Program-made: the position numbers and the translations under genes
Assembly: GCA_964498785.1 (NCBI GenBank)
Contig: CAZCJL010000179.1
Coordinates: 1-10,563 of the forward strand
Reading direction: 5' to 3'
Source of the DNA: Mariaggregatimicrobium sp964498785
GTDB taxonomy: Bacteria > Zhuqueibacterota > Zhuqueibacteria > Thermofontimicrobiales > Thiofontviventaceae
DNA length: 10,563 nt
Shown: positions 1 to 6,716 of the stretch, one piece after another
Layout: each line of letters opens with the position of its first letter
Position numbering within the stretch: position 1 is the first letter of the stretch
Notes under the pieces: generated by a model
Told to the model about the DNA's origin: nothing
Database searches by the model: none
The model's input: only the letters and a program-made list of their open reading frames with translations

Positions 1-638
1 AAAGTGCTCAATGGAATATTGACGCGGTTGTCCATATCGCCGCCGCCGGGACTGGATCCTTTGGGCTGCATGATGCCTTTTACTTCAAACTGCACGTTGC
101 TGATGCGGATCTGTTTTCCGATGGGATTTTCATCGCCGAAAAGTTCTTTTTTCACCGTAGGACCAATCAGGCAGACGCGGTTCAAATTATTTATATCGTC
201 TTCGGAAATAAAATCGCCGGACTGCACATCCCAATCCCATACATACGCCCAGGAAGGGGTAATGCCGAAGACGGGTGCCGTGGTCGATTTATCCAGATAT
301 TTAATTTCTGTATTGGGTTTTCGGTTGAATGGCGCCACCTCGTCAACGGTTTTCACCTCCCGTTTGATCGCTTCGGCGTCGCGCAGGGTAAATGTTGTTA
401 CCGGCCCTCCGCCGACCGGCCGGCCCATTTCCCTGCCACCGCCGGCAAACACCATCATACTTTCCAGTCCGAATTTTTTAACCCGGTCCATCACTTTTTT
501 CTGCGCCCCCAATCCGGCAGAAATAATCAGCGTCAGCGCGGTGATGCCGATAACGATGCCGATCATCATTAGAAAGGTGCGCAGTTTGTTTCTGCTCAAT
601 CCGCGTAAAGCGATTTTAATCAATCTATTGGTTTTCAT
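1..638 (-). CDS. MacB-type ABC transporter permease, N-terminal part (runs off left edge)
   Basis: Inner-membrane permease of a MacB-type ABC exporter; in this family the protein couples cytoplasmic ATP hydrolysis to periplasmic movements that drive substrate through the adaptor and outer-membrane channel. The reading frame is open for 212 codons to the window edge. It starts MKTNRLIKIALRGLSRNKLR, followed by a hydrophobic helix at about residues 21-43 (contains MMIGIVIGITAL) and then the start of a periplasmic MacB core domain with Gly-rich segments. This order, a basic amphipathic start, TM1, then a large extracytoplasmic domain, is typical of MacB/FtsX permeases. The other three expected TM helices lie outside the window. 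The ATG overlaps the upstream ATPase gene by 14 bp, and a strong GGAGGTGA ribosome site sits 4 bases before it. The ATPase is a separate gene here, unlike E. coli MacB where the two are fused. The substrate cannot be told. Confidence 0.9.
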   Translation of the reverse strand, partial: MKTNRLIKIALRGLSRNKLRTFLMMIGIVIGITALTLIISAGLGAQKKVMDRVKKFGLESMMVFAGGGREMGRPVGGGPVTTFTLRDAEAIKREVKTVDEVAPFNRKPNTEIKYLDKSTTAPVFGITPSWAYVWDWDVQSGDFISEDDINNLNRVCLIGPTVKKELFGDENPIGKQIRISNVQFEVKGIMQPKGSSPGGGDMDNRVNIPLST

Positions 639-1377
639 CGGTCACCTCCGCAGTTGAAATTTTTTCCAGTTCTTTTTTAGCGTCAACCGGATTTTTATTT
701 TCTTTGTCAGATACAACTTTGCCGTCGGCGATTTTAATAATGCGCCGGGTGTGCGCGGCTATATCCGGTTCATGGGTTACCAGCACAATGGTGCGCCCCG
801 AGTTGTTCAATTCGGTGAACAAAGAGATAATCTCCAGACTGGAATGGGTGTCCAGGTTGCCGGTGGGTTCATCGGCAAAAATTATTTCCGGATCATTGAC
901 CAGCGCCCGGGCGATGGCCACCCGCTGCTGCTGTCCGCCGGAAAGTTCACCGGGATGATGATCCATGCGGTCAGCCAGGCCAACAGCCTGCAGCGCATCT
1001 TTTGCCAGTTGGGTGATATTCTGTTTGTCCGAGTAGATCAGCGGCAGTTCCACATTTTCCAGCGCGCTGGTTCGGGCAAGTAAATTAAAAGTCTGAAATA
1101 CAAAGCCGATCTTTTGATTGCGGACTTTTGCCAGTTGTTCATCGTCCAGTTTGCTGACCTCTGTTCTGTCGAGCAGCAGAGTCCCGCTGTCGGGTTTATC
1201 CAGGCAGCCCAGAATATTCATTAAAGTCGATTTGCCGGACCCCGACGCGCCCATGATTGCCACAAATTCACCCTGGCGGATGTCCAGTGAAACATTGTCC
1301 ACCGCCACCACTTGGGCGCTGCCGTCCTTACCGTAAATTTTGGACAGGTTTTTTGCTTCAATAATTGTATTGTTCAT
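625..1377 (-). CDS. MacB/LolD-type ABC transporter ATP-binding protein
   Basis: Cytoplasmic ATPase partner of the downstream permease (250 aa, usual length for stand-alone MacB/LolD-family ATPases, which are about 220-250 aa). All nucleotide-binding motifs are intact: Walker A GASGSGKST (43-51), Q-loop Q95, ABC signature LSGGQ (145-149), Walker B with catalytic Glu (IIFADE, E170), D-loop after GNLD (173-176) and switch His H202 (VTHE). The stretch around VFQTFNLL and the P-T-G-N-L-D signature favour the MacB/LolD/FtsE branch over nutrient importers. The last 30 or so residues form a charged Lys/Glu-rich tail beyond the usual domain end. The ATG is preceded by AGAGGA with a 7-base spacer and lies 15 bp after the adaptor gene. 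The 3' end overlaps the permease start, so translation of the two is probably coupled. Substrate unknown. Confidence 0.95.
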   Translation of the reverse strand: MNNTIIEAKNLSKIYGKDGSAQVVAVDNVSLDIRQGEFVAIMGASGSGKSTLMNILGCLDKPDSGTLLLDRTEVSKLDDEQLAKVRNQKIGFVFQTFNLLARTSALENVELPLIYSDKQNITQLAKDALQAVGLADRMDHHPGELSGGQQQRVAIARALVNDPEIIFADEPTGNLDTHSSLEIISLFTELNNSGRTIVLVTHEPDIAAHTRRIIKIADGKVVSDKENKNPVDAKKELEKISTAEVTDENQ

Positions 1378-1392
1378 TTTCGTTTCCTCTGT

Positions 1393-2448
1393 TTATTCAC
1401 TAATAAGCATTTTATCGCCTTCATTTAATCCGCTAATGATTTCGATTTGACCATTGCTGCTCCATCCTGTTTTTAATTTTTTTTGTATTTTGCTATTACC
1501 TTTAATGACAGTAACAAATCTTTCGCCGCGATCTCTTTGAATCGCGATAAGCGGAATTGTTAAAACGCCTTTTCGTGTTTCAAGTTGAATCGTCACATTG
1601 GTGGTCATTTCCGGGCGCAGGGTTTTTCCCCTGAAATCTGTAATTTTTAATGTAACCACATAATTCACTACATTATCCTGAATAACTGCTTTGGGGTAAA
1701 TGGCAGTAACAATCCCCTCGAAGTCGGTATTGGGATACGTATCCACGGTAAAAATTGCCTGTTGTCCTACTAATATTCTGCCGATGTCGGTTTCATCCAC
1801 ATACGCCCAGACTTCCAATCGCTCCAGATCGATAATAGTGACAAATGTGGGTGCGGCAAAACTGGCGGCAACGGTTTCGCCTTCCTGGGTGGAAACCGAC
1901 GCCACAATGCCGGCAATGGGCGCGGTTATTTTGGCATAGTCCAATTGAACCCGGGCATATTCCAGATTTGCCTTTGCCTGTTCCAATTGGGCTTTGTTTA
2001 CCTCATACGATTTTTCAGCCAGATCGAGTTGATTCTGCGAAATGTAATTTTGTTTGAGCAAGGACTTTTGTCGTTCCAGGTCCAGTTTGGCGTACTCAAA
2101 ATTGGCAGTTGCGTTTTGCCAGGCAGCATAAGCCTGGTTATATTTTGCTTTCAATTCCGATGGCTCCAGTTCGGCAATTATTTGACCAGGCTCCACATGA
2201 TCGCCCACGTTCGCATACAGGTTTTTAACCAGCCCGGAAACCCGTGATCCGACCCGTACCTCGGCGCCCACCATGGGTTTAATGATACCCGTTGCCAGCA
2301 CGCTCGATCCGATATCGCGCCGCGTCACTACTGCAGTTTGGTATTGATCTGATTTTTCCGTGGAGTCTGGTAAAATTGAATGCACAACAATAAAAATAAC
2401 GACCAAAGTAAGCAATATTCCGATTCTTCCATACCATTTCTTTTTCAC
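1393..2448 (-). CDS. MacA-type periplasmic adaptor (membrane fusion protein)
   Basis: Periplasmic adaptor of the HlyD/MacA family, which bridges the inner-membrane MacB-type pump and the TolC-type channel. The 351 residues show the family layout: an N-terminal membrane anchor (9-26), the first lipoyl half (about 62-95, with GDHVEPGQ), a long helical hairpin rich in Ala/Gln/Leu heptads (about 97-172), the second lipoyl half (about 175-195, TAPIAGIVASV), then the beta-barrel and membrane-proximal domains. The anchor is an uncleaved-looking TM helix rather than a lipobox signal. The start is GTG at 2448: the bases read GTGA, so the start overlaps the TGA stop of the channel gene, and a GGAG sits 8 bases upstream. 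That overlap decides the start and implies translational coupling. Confidence 0.93.
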   Translation of the reverse strand: MKKKWYGRIGILLTLVVIFIVVHSILPDSTEKSDQYQTAVVTRRDIGSSVLATGIIKPMVGAEVRVGSRVSGLVKNLYANVGDHVEPGQIIAELEPSELKAKYNQAYAAWQNATANFEYAKLDLERQKSLLKQNYISQNQLDLAEKSYEVNKAQLEQAKANLEYARVQLDYAKITAPIAGIVASVSTQEGETVAASFAAPTFVTIIDLERLEVWAYVDETDIGRILVGQQAIFTVDTYPNTDFEGIVTAIYPKAVIQDNVVNYVVTLKITDFRGKTLRPEMTTNVTIQLETRKGVLTIPLIAIQRDRGERFVTVIKGNSKIQKKLKTGWSSNGQIEIISGLNEGDKMLISE

Positions 2449-3791
2449 TTCAATATCTCCTCAATATTTTTCATTCCAACGGCGCGTTCCAGGGTAGCCC
2501 GTGCAATTTTGTAATCTGCCAGCGCCTCGATTAACGTTTGTTCGGAATTCACCAGCGCTGTTTGCGCGTCGATGACGTCCAGCATGGAGCCCAAACCTTC
2601 ACGGTATTCGCCCTCGGCGATATTGCGATTCTCCAGAGCGTTTTCATTAAAAATGCGCGAATTGGCAATCCGCTCGACCGCTTCCTTTACCTGTAAATAT
2701 GCGTTCCAAACTTCCAGACCAATCTGTTGGCGAACGCTTTCCTGTTGTTGCTGCAGATTATGCAAAGCCAGATTTTCCTGTTCTACGCGCGACGGCCGGG
2801 AAAAACCGCTAAACAACGGAAAACTCAAACTCATGCCAATGTAGGAAGATGAATTCAAATCAGCCATTGTTTCTCCGGAATACGTATAACTTCCGTCCAG
2901 AGAAAGGATTGGCAAATAATCACCACGGGCATAATTGATATTTGCCTGTTGTGCTTTTATCTGTCTTTCTAATTTATCCAGCTCCGGCCGGTTTTGGAAC
3001 GCCATCTTCAAAAATTTATTAAACTGATCTTCTATATTTAGTGAGCTGCTGTCAAGGTCGGCATTGCTGGTTTCCAGATCATCCATAATTTCAAGTGACA
3101 GATGCACTGCCCGTCCCATTTGTATGTTAAGTTGCCCCTGAGCAGAAAGTTTGACATTCCGCGCCCTTATAAGCGACAGTTGGACGTCCGAGAGCTCCAC
3201 CGTTGTTTTTAAAACATCCGAGCGGTTTGCTAATCCTGCCTTAAATCGGGCGTTGGAGAAATCCAGATGCAATCTGGCGCGCTGCACTGACTGAACCGCG
3301 ACTTTTACCAGCCGTTCTGACTGAAGCAAGCGGTAATAGGCCTCGGTTACCATCATAATGAGTTCGTGCTGGTTGCTTTCGTGTTGCGCCCTGCTCGCAT
3401 GATAATTCGCTTTTACTGCATTAACAGACGCCACTGTTTTAAATCCCTGAAAAAGGGTATAATGTGCGGAAAAACCACTGCTCCAGTTTTCTTTACTGGT
3501 TAAGCTGTTTTCCCGGGTAGATTGGCTGCCAGATGCGCTGAACGACAGGTTAGGATAAAAGCCGGCTCGCGCCTCATTAATTTGCACCCGGCTTTGGTCA
3601 ACGGTAAAGCCTGAGCCAAGAATGTGAGGATTATTCTGTAACGCTGCTTCTATACAGGCGTTTAATGTGAAAACAGTTGTATTGTTCTCCTGTGAAGATA
3701 ATTTCGATGATTGCAGCAAAACTATCAACGCAACTAACAGAAACAGCCAGCAGTTAGATACAGGCATATTTTTTGAATTACGAATGCTCAT
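2445..3791 (-). CDS. TolC-type outer-membrane efflux channel
   Basis: Outer-membrane factor (OEP/TolC family) forming the exit duct of the tripartite pump. I place the start at the ATG at 3791 (448 aa), not at the frame's upstream limit at 3887. It gives an ATGA overlap with the stop of the preceding gene, has AAAGGA at good distance, and begins with a proper signal peptide (basic MSIRNSK, hydrophobic WLFLLVALIVLL, predicted cleavage near residue 34). The mature part shows the two repeats expected of the family: each has a beta/coil segment followed by long Gln/Ala/Leu-rich helices (for example QQQQESVRQQIGLEVWNAY and the ending IDAQTALVNSEQTL). The motif YPNLSFSASGS followed later by YLPILSLDGSYTYSG marks the paired beta segments. 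There is no Cys lipobox. The location within the operon fits the adaptor and pump that follow. Confidence 0.94.
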   Translation of the reverse strand: MSIRNSKNMPVSNCWLFLLVALIVLLQSSKLSSQENNTTVFTLNACIEAALQNNPHILGSGFTVDQSRVQINEARAGFYPNLSFSASGSQSTRENSLTSKENWSSGFSAHYTLFQGFKTVASVNAVKANYHASRAQHESNQHELIMMVTEAYYRLLQSERLVKVAVQSVQRARLHLDFSNARFKAGLANRSDVLKTTVELSDVQLSLIRARNVKLSAQGQLNIQMGRAVHLSLEIMDDLETSNADLDSSSLNIEDQFNKFLKMAFQNRPELDKLERQIKAQQANINYARGDYLPILSLDGSYTYSGETMADLNSSSYIGMSLSFPLFSGFSRPSRVEQENLALHNLQQQQESVRQQIGLEVWNAYLQVKEAVERIANSRIFNENALENRNIAEGEYREGLGSMLDVIDAQTALVNSEQTLIEALADYKIARATLERAVGMKNIEEILK

Positions 3792-4285
3792 TGTGTGTCC
3801 TTTTCTGTTTGTGCCCGGTGGCCTGAAACACATGCTTTTCCCGGACCCGGAAACCGTTCGGTAACAAAACCATAAAATTTTTGCCATTGCCCAGTCGTCA
3901 GGACTTCTTTAAATTGGTAAAAATGCCAGATAACCAGATGTTGAGATTCCATTTGCAATTGACTGATCTGCTGTAACATTGAATCGATACGGGCGTCGTC
4001 AGGTTGGGGTTGCCAGATTTCCTGAAACAATTGGCGTCTCATTACTTCCAGCATTTGGTCTGACGAATCCATACGGGAATGAAATTCGAGGCGAATTTCT
4101 TTAAATTGACTGACCTGTGCCGGCGTTAAGGCTAGTTCTCGCTTGACCTGTTCAAATCGTGATTCCGGCATCGCGGTTTGGGACTTTCGATCAAGACTAC
4201 CCCAGTGATGGTAAAAAATGGTGCCCATTGCGGTCAGGTTTACCAGTGTAATGATGATAATTAGATACATAAATCTTTTTTTCAT
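3788..4285 (-). CDS. membrane-anchored Spy/CpxP/CnrX-like periplasmic sensor protein
   Basis: Small protein (165 aa) with an N-terminal TM anchor (about 7-24) and an all-helical periplasmic part of about 130 residues. Two LTxxQ-type motifs, LTPAQ (53-57) and LTTGQ (129-133), are the hallmark of the Spy/CpxP/ZraP and heavy-metal-resistance (CnrX-like) families, which act as periplasmic chaperones or metal and stress sensors. Possible metal ligands are H26, H27, H69, E67, M72, H116 and H121, plus C151 and H155 in the tail; none is proven. The anchor argues for a CnrX-like sensor rather than a free chaperone. Its gene lies 2 bases after the anti-sigma stop (TAA-aa-ATG) with only a weak ribosome site, and its stop overlaps the channel start. 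This position suggests that it tells the anti-sigma factor about the periplasm. Family call good, ligand unknown. Confidence 0.75.
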   Translation of the reverse strand: MKKRFMYLIIIITLVNLTAMGTIFYHHWGSLDRKSQTAMPESRFEQVKRELALTPAQVSQFKEIRLEFHSRMDSSDQMLEVMRRQLFQEIWQPQPDDARIDSMLQQISQLQMESQHLVIWHFYQFKEVLTTGQWQKFYGFVTERFPGPGKACVSGHRAQTEKDTQ

Positions 4286-4287
4286 TT

Positions 4288-4761
4288 TTACATCTCGCTT
4301 TCAGTTAATGCCAAAATCCGGCCATCGATGGAACCCGGCGGCAATACTTCAAAATAACTCAAACCAAAATTATCCGTTGTATTTTCGCTTGACAATTCCG
4401 CGCGATCACCAGGAGATGAGGTTAGCCAGTTTCCCAGATCGATACCCCCGACCAATATAAAAAGCAGGACAACAATTATTATTGCGGGGCGCAGCATTGG
4501 GAGAATGGCGTATTTCATTTCATTAACGAAGCCTTGCTGTTTTTCTGACTTTAGCCGGGTTATAATTCGCGTCCAGAGAAATGGCGGAACTGATAATTTT
4601 TCAACCGGCTGGCCAGTCCGCCATAACGATTTAATAATTTTCAAATCATTCTGACATGTCTGGCAGCTTTCCAGATGCCTGCGGACTTTTAACTTTTCTT
4701 TTTGGGCTAACTCATTATCCAAATAGCGCAGTAATTTTTTTTTGATGGTTTTATGTTTCAT
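4288..4761 (-). CDS. zinc-finger (ZAS-type) transmembrane anti-sigma factor
   Basis: Anti-sigma factor expected to sequester the ECF sigma factor encoded just upstream. The cytoplasmic N-terminus carries the ZAS motif H-x3-C-x2-C (H29, C33, C36, in HLESCQTC), preceded by a helix ending in YLDNEL, a common opening of zf-HC2 domains. A single hydrophobic helix (about 92-109, PAIIIVVLLFILVGGID) is followed by a periplasmic tail of about 45 residues. I chose the ATG at 4761 (157 aa), which has AAGGA 8 bases upstream; the frame continues to a TTG at 4785 without a comparable site. It sits 57 bp after the sigma gene and 2 bp before the Spy/CnrX-like gene. The periplasmic tail is short and shows no recognisable sensor domain, so sensing may be delegated to the neighbour. 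Confidence 0.88.
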   Translation of the reverse strand: MKHKTIKKKLLRYLDNELAQKEKLKVRRHLESCQTCQNDLKIIKSLWRTGQPVEKLSVPPFLWTRIITRLKSEKQQGFVNEMKYAILPMLRPAIIIVVLLFILVGGIDLGNWLTSSPGDRAELSSENTTDNFGLSYFEVLPPGSIDGRILALTESEM

Positions 4762-4818
4762 GTTATTTTTCCTTGTTTCTATCAATATGATCCATATCTT
4801 AAAAATAACTTGCGGTCA

Positions 4819-5400
4819 TTATAAATGTTTTTTCAATGGGATTAATTTTTCTGACAGATTTTCTTTGGCACGATGCAGTAATGATTCCACGGCCGAAAGG
4901 CTAATTTCCATCACTGAGGCAATTTCTGTGTATGATAAATGTTCATATCTGTGCAAAATGATCGCTGTCTTTTGTCTGGCCGGAAGATGCCGGATAGCCT
5001 GTTGCACGATCTGTTCTGTTTCCGAAGTTTCCATTTGTTGATCAGGCGAATCTTCCGGCGACACGGGCTGGAAAATTTCTTTATCCTGAAACAAGAACTC
5101 GAGGGACATTAGATTAGTTAGCTTTTTCCGGCGCTCTTTTTTCAAGCACGTATTCACTGCAACGCGATAAATCCATGATGACAATTTTGCCTCGCCCCGA
5201 AATTTTCCAATGGCATGAAAAATTTTAATAAACACATCCTGGGTAGTGTCTTCAGCTTCTTCCCGATTGCCACTCATCCGATAACAAATATTATAAACAT
5301 AATCCTTATACTGTTCAAATAATTGTTTGAAAGCATTTTGATCACCGTGCTTTATTTTTGTTATCAGTTCTTGCTCATCCATATCTTTGCTTTTTGTCAT
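4819..5400 (-). CDS. ECF-family RNA polymerase sigma factor
   Basis: Alternative sigma factor with regions 2 and 4 only (193 aa, typical ECF length). Region 2 is seen at about residues 25-92: LFEQYKDYVYNICYRMSGN, EEAEDTTQDVFIKIF and the -10-reading stretch KLSSWIYRVAVNTCLKKERR. Region 4 is at about 135-187: LPARQKTAIILHRYEHLSYTEIA and a helix-turn-helix ending SAVESLLHRAKENL. The intervening linker is acidic and Pro/Ser-rich. The partner anti-sigma gene follows directly, so this is the regulator of its own operon, with the exporter as probable target. The start is uncertain: GAGGA touches the ATG at 5400 with no spacer, and Met7 (5382, MDEQELI) is a plausible alternative that matches how many ECF proteins begin. 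No convincing promoter is seen between this gene and the gene remnants upstream. Confidence 0.93.
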   Translation of the reverse strand: MTKSKDMDEQELITKIKHGDQNAFKQLFEQYKDYVYNICYRMSGNREEAEDTTQDVFIKIFHAIGKFRGEAKLSSWIYRVAVNTCLKKERRKKLTNLMSLEFLFQDKEIFQPVSPEDSPDQQMETSETEQIVQQAIRHLPARQKTAIILHRYEHLSYTEIASVMEISLSAVESLLHRAKENLSEKLIPLKKHL

Positions 5401-5403
5401 TCC

Positions 5404-5783
5404 TCATTTAAAAAATAACACTAAATAAGACCCGTTGTCTGTTAACATAAATGCGCCTTCCTGATTTGTAATTGCGCTGCCAAAATTGTCCGGTTGATAC
5501 TGAATCCACTGAAGCTCGTTCAGCGAGCACAGGCTGTCGTTTCTCGAATAGACGAACGGGAAGAGTATGGCAGCTCTTCCACGACCAGTCCTGTATTATT
5601 CATACCGCCCTGGGGAAATTCCACAACTAATTAGTTGAACGTAATGCTATCGTATTTCGAAATCCAGTGCACAGATTTTTCACCCGGACTCACAAGGGAG
5701 AATTTCGGTACTCCTATTTTATTGATGAGAAGGAAACAGTCACCAATAGACCAATCCGGGTTTTTCCTGACGACGACAGTGCA
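5404..5783 (-). pseudogene. decayed choloylglycine-hydrolase-like (Ntn, linear amide C-N) hydrolase fragment
   Basis: Remnant of an Ntn amidase of the choloylglycine/penicillin V acylase group, which cleaves linear amide bonds with an N-terminal Cys nucleophile. Visible family landmarks, in order: NPDWSIGD (family pattern RNxDWxxGDG), WISKYDSITFN (family WVSKYGSVTFNQ), EFPQGGMNNTGLVVEEL (family EFPYGGMNExGLVVExL), and NELQWIQYQPDNF (family NELQWIQYQLDNF). An in-frame TAA at 5633-5631 stands where the family has Gln, so a CAA-to-TAA change explains it. Between about 5570 and 5545 the frame shifts (net loss of one base or gain of two) before NELQW resumes. The first 10 or so residues after the Cys and most of the C-terminal half are missing. 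The first part is in frame with the CARF domain upstream. The final 25 or so codons, to a TGA at 5406-5404, match nothing I recognise. Family recalled from memory, not aligned. Confidence 0.78.
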
Positions 5784-6194
5784 TTGTTTATGCCCACATA
5801 ATTTACTTTCAAATAGATGTGCCGGAATCGCGCCGCTCTGCTGTAAAAATATCCAGCAGGCGTGCATCGTCGGCGTGCCCGAAGTCAAGGAAATTGTATA
5901 GTCGGCATTTCTATTTTCTTTTGCAATTTCCACGACCGCTTTGTACATGGCAGGATAAACGGTGTTATAATCCGTGGGATTTACAGCAAGCGCTTCTTTA
6001 TAAGCGACCTGAGTTTTGGGGAAATACTGTTCGCAATAGCGGTATATTTCTGAAGCCGGTTTCAGATATTTCGCTTTATTATATAACAAATATACTTTGT
6101 TAAAATGCCTGTTTATCAGGATTGATAAAATCGCTCCTTTTCTTTCAAACGGGTCGCAATCATTTTCGTCAATAAAACTTAATAGAATTTTCAT
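5631..6194 (-). CDS. RtcR-type CARF-domain protein, C-terminally replaced by hydrolase remnant
   Basis: Open frame of 187 codons whose first 130 or so residues look like the CARF domain at the N-terminus of RtcR, the sigma-54 regulator of the RNA-repair operon. The pattern is an opening beta strand (MKILLSFID), then FNKVYLLYN, a middle ALAVNPTDYNTVYPAMYKAV segment, and the signature LTSGTPTMHA (103-111) followed by IPAHLFES. CARF domains bind cyclic oligonucleotides or RNA-end signals. In RtcR the domain is followed by an AAA+ module and a DNA-binding domain; none is here. From about residue 138 the frame is made of Ntn-hydrolase sequence and ends at a premature TAA. Translation, if any, would yield a CARF domain with a 50-residue junk tail, so this may be a pseudogene. 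There is no good ribosome site before the ATG at 6194. No CRISPR-cas or rtcAB genes are in the window. Confidence 0.6.
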   Translation of the reverse strand: MKILLSFIDENDCDPFERKGAILSILINRHFNKVYLLYNKAKYLKPASEIYRYCEQYFPKTQVAYKEALAVNPTDYNTVYPAMYKAVVEIAKENRNADYTISLTSGTPTMHACWIFLQQSGAIPAHLFESKLCGHKQCTVVVRKNPDWSIGDCFLLINKIGVPKFSLVSPGEKSVHWISKYDSITFN

Positions 6195-6212
6195 CGCATA
6201 ATCTGTCTTATA

Positions 6213-6242
6213 TAATTAACTCTTTTAGGATTGAAATATCAA
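6213..6242 (-). promoter_or_regulatory. possible promoter of the CARF remnant (and perhaps of the operon)
   Basis: On the minus strand TTGATA (6242-6237) and TAATTA (6218-6213) are separated by 18 bases, about 20 bp upstream of the CARF ATG. The -10 match is weak and the region is AT-rich, so chance is a real possibility. If active it could also read through the remnants into the sigma gene. Confidence 0.25.
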
Positions 6243-6380
6243 TGGAATATAACAAAAAAATAATCAATTATCGAATTAAAAGCAAGCAAGAAAATTAGTT
6301 TATCAATCAAGCCAGAATAAAGTTAATAAAATACCGTTAACACGAAATTGGTGAAAAATACATTGAAATTTTGTTTTATT

Positions 6381-6424
6381 CTTTGCGGCTCTGCGTTAAA
6401 GAAACTCAACGCAAAGCCGCAAAG
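6381..6424. repeat. inverted repeat with 17-bp arms (dispersed-repeat-like)
   Basis: Arm CTTTGCGGCTCTGCGTT (6381-6397) pairs with AACGCAAAGCCGCAAAG (6408-6424) at 16 of 17 positions (one would be a G-T wobble in RNA), with a 10-base loop. The GC-rich arms stand out in an AT-rich spacer. The CTTTGCGxCTxTGCGTT wording resembles a short repeat seen scattered between genes in many bacterial genomes; that resemblance is from memory. There is no T-run right after the stem, so it is not a standard terminator on the plus strand. Confidence 0.75.
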
Positions 6425-6569
6425 GGCGCAGAGGAAAGTTGACATGAAAAATTAATGAACGCCAGAGTTGGAATAGATACAAAAAGCTAGATAAAAAGTG
6501 ATAACCTGAACCAACCAGCAATTTAAACGAGGAGTTGTAATCTATCTTATGTAATTTTTTTAGCAGATC

Positions 6570-6592
6570 AGCGATCCCATCGCTGGATCGCT
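6570..6592. repeat. small perfect hairpin
   Basis: AGCGATCC (6570-6577) and GGATCGCT (6585-6592) form an 8-bp perfect inverted repeat with a 7-base loop. On the minus strand it is followed by a run of A/T that includes six Ts read as A (6555-6560), so a weak terminator is possible; an operator is another option. Confidence 0.4.
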
Positions 6593-6684
6593 ATTCCTCA
6601 TGAAATTGCAAAATAATAATTTTAGACTTTTGATACAGCTCCTGACACCTGAATAGTTAATTATTTTTTTACATTTAGCTTGAC

Positions 6685-6716
6685 TTTGTACATAAATAAC
6701 ATTTCATGTATTTTTG
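6685..6716 (+). promoter_or_regulatory. possible Bacteroidota-type promoter (TTTG / TAnnTTTG)
   Basis: TTTG (6685-6688) and TATTTTTG (6709-6716) are 20 bases apart, matching the -33/-7 pattern described for the Bacteroidota primary sigma factor. It would give a 5' leader of about 240 bases before the SNF2 gene. AT-rich context makes chance matches common. Confidence 0.3.

Noticed and set aside
4..657. Long plus-strand open frame at the left end
   Set aside because: It is antisense to the MacB-type permease, whose own frame shows clear family sequence and a strong ribosome site.
3792..3887. N-terminal extension of the TolC gene to a start at 3887
   Set aside because: It would overlap the Spy/CnrX-like gene by about 100 bp and place 32 residues before a good signal peptide; the ATG at 3791 has a ribosome site and an ATGA overlap.
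6381..6424. Intrinsic terminator
   Set aside because: No T-run follows the stem on the plus strand, and on the minus strand no gene converges on it from the right.
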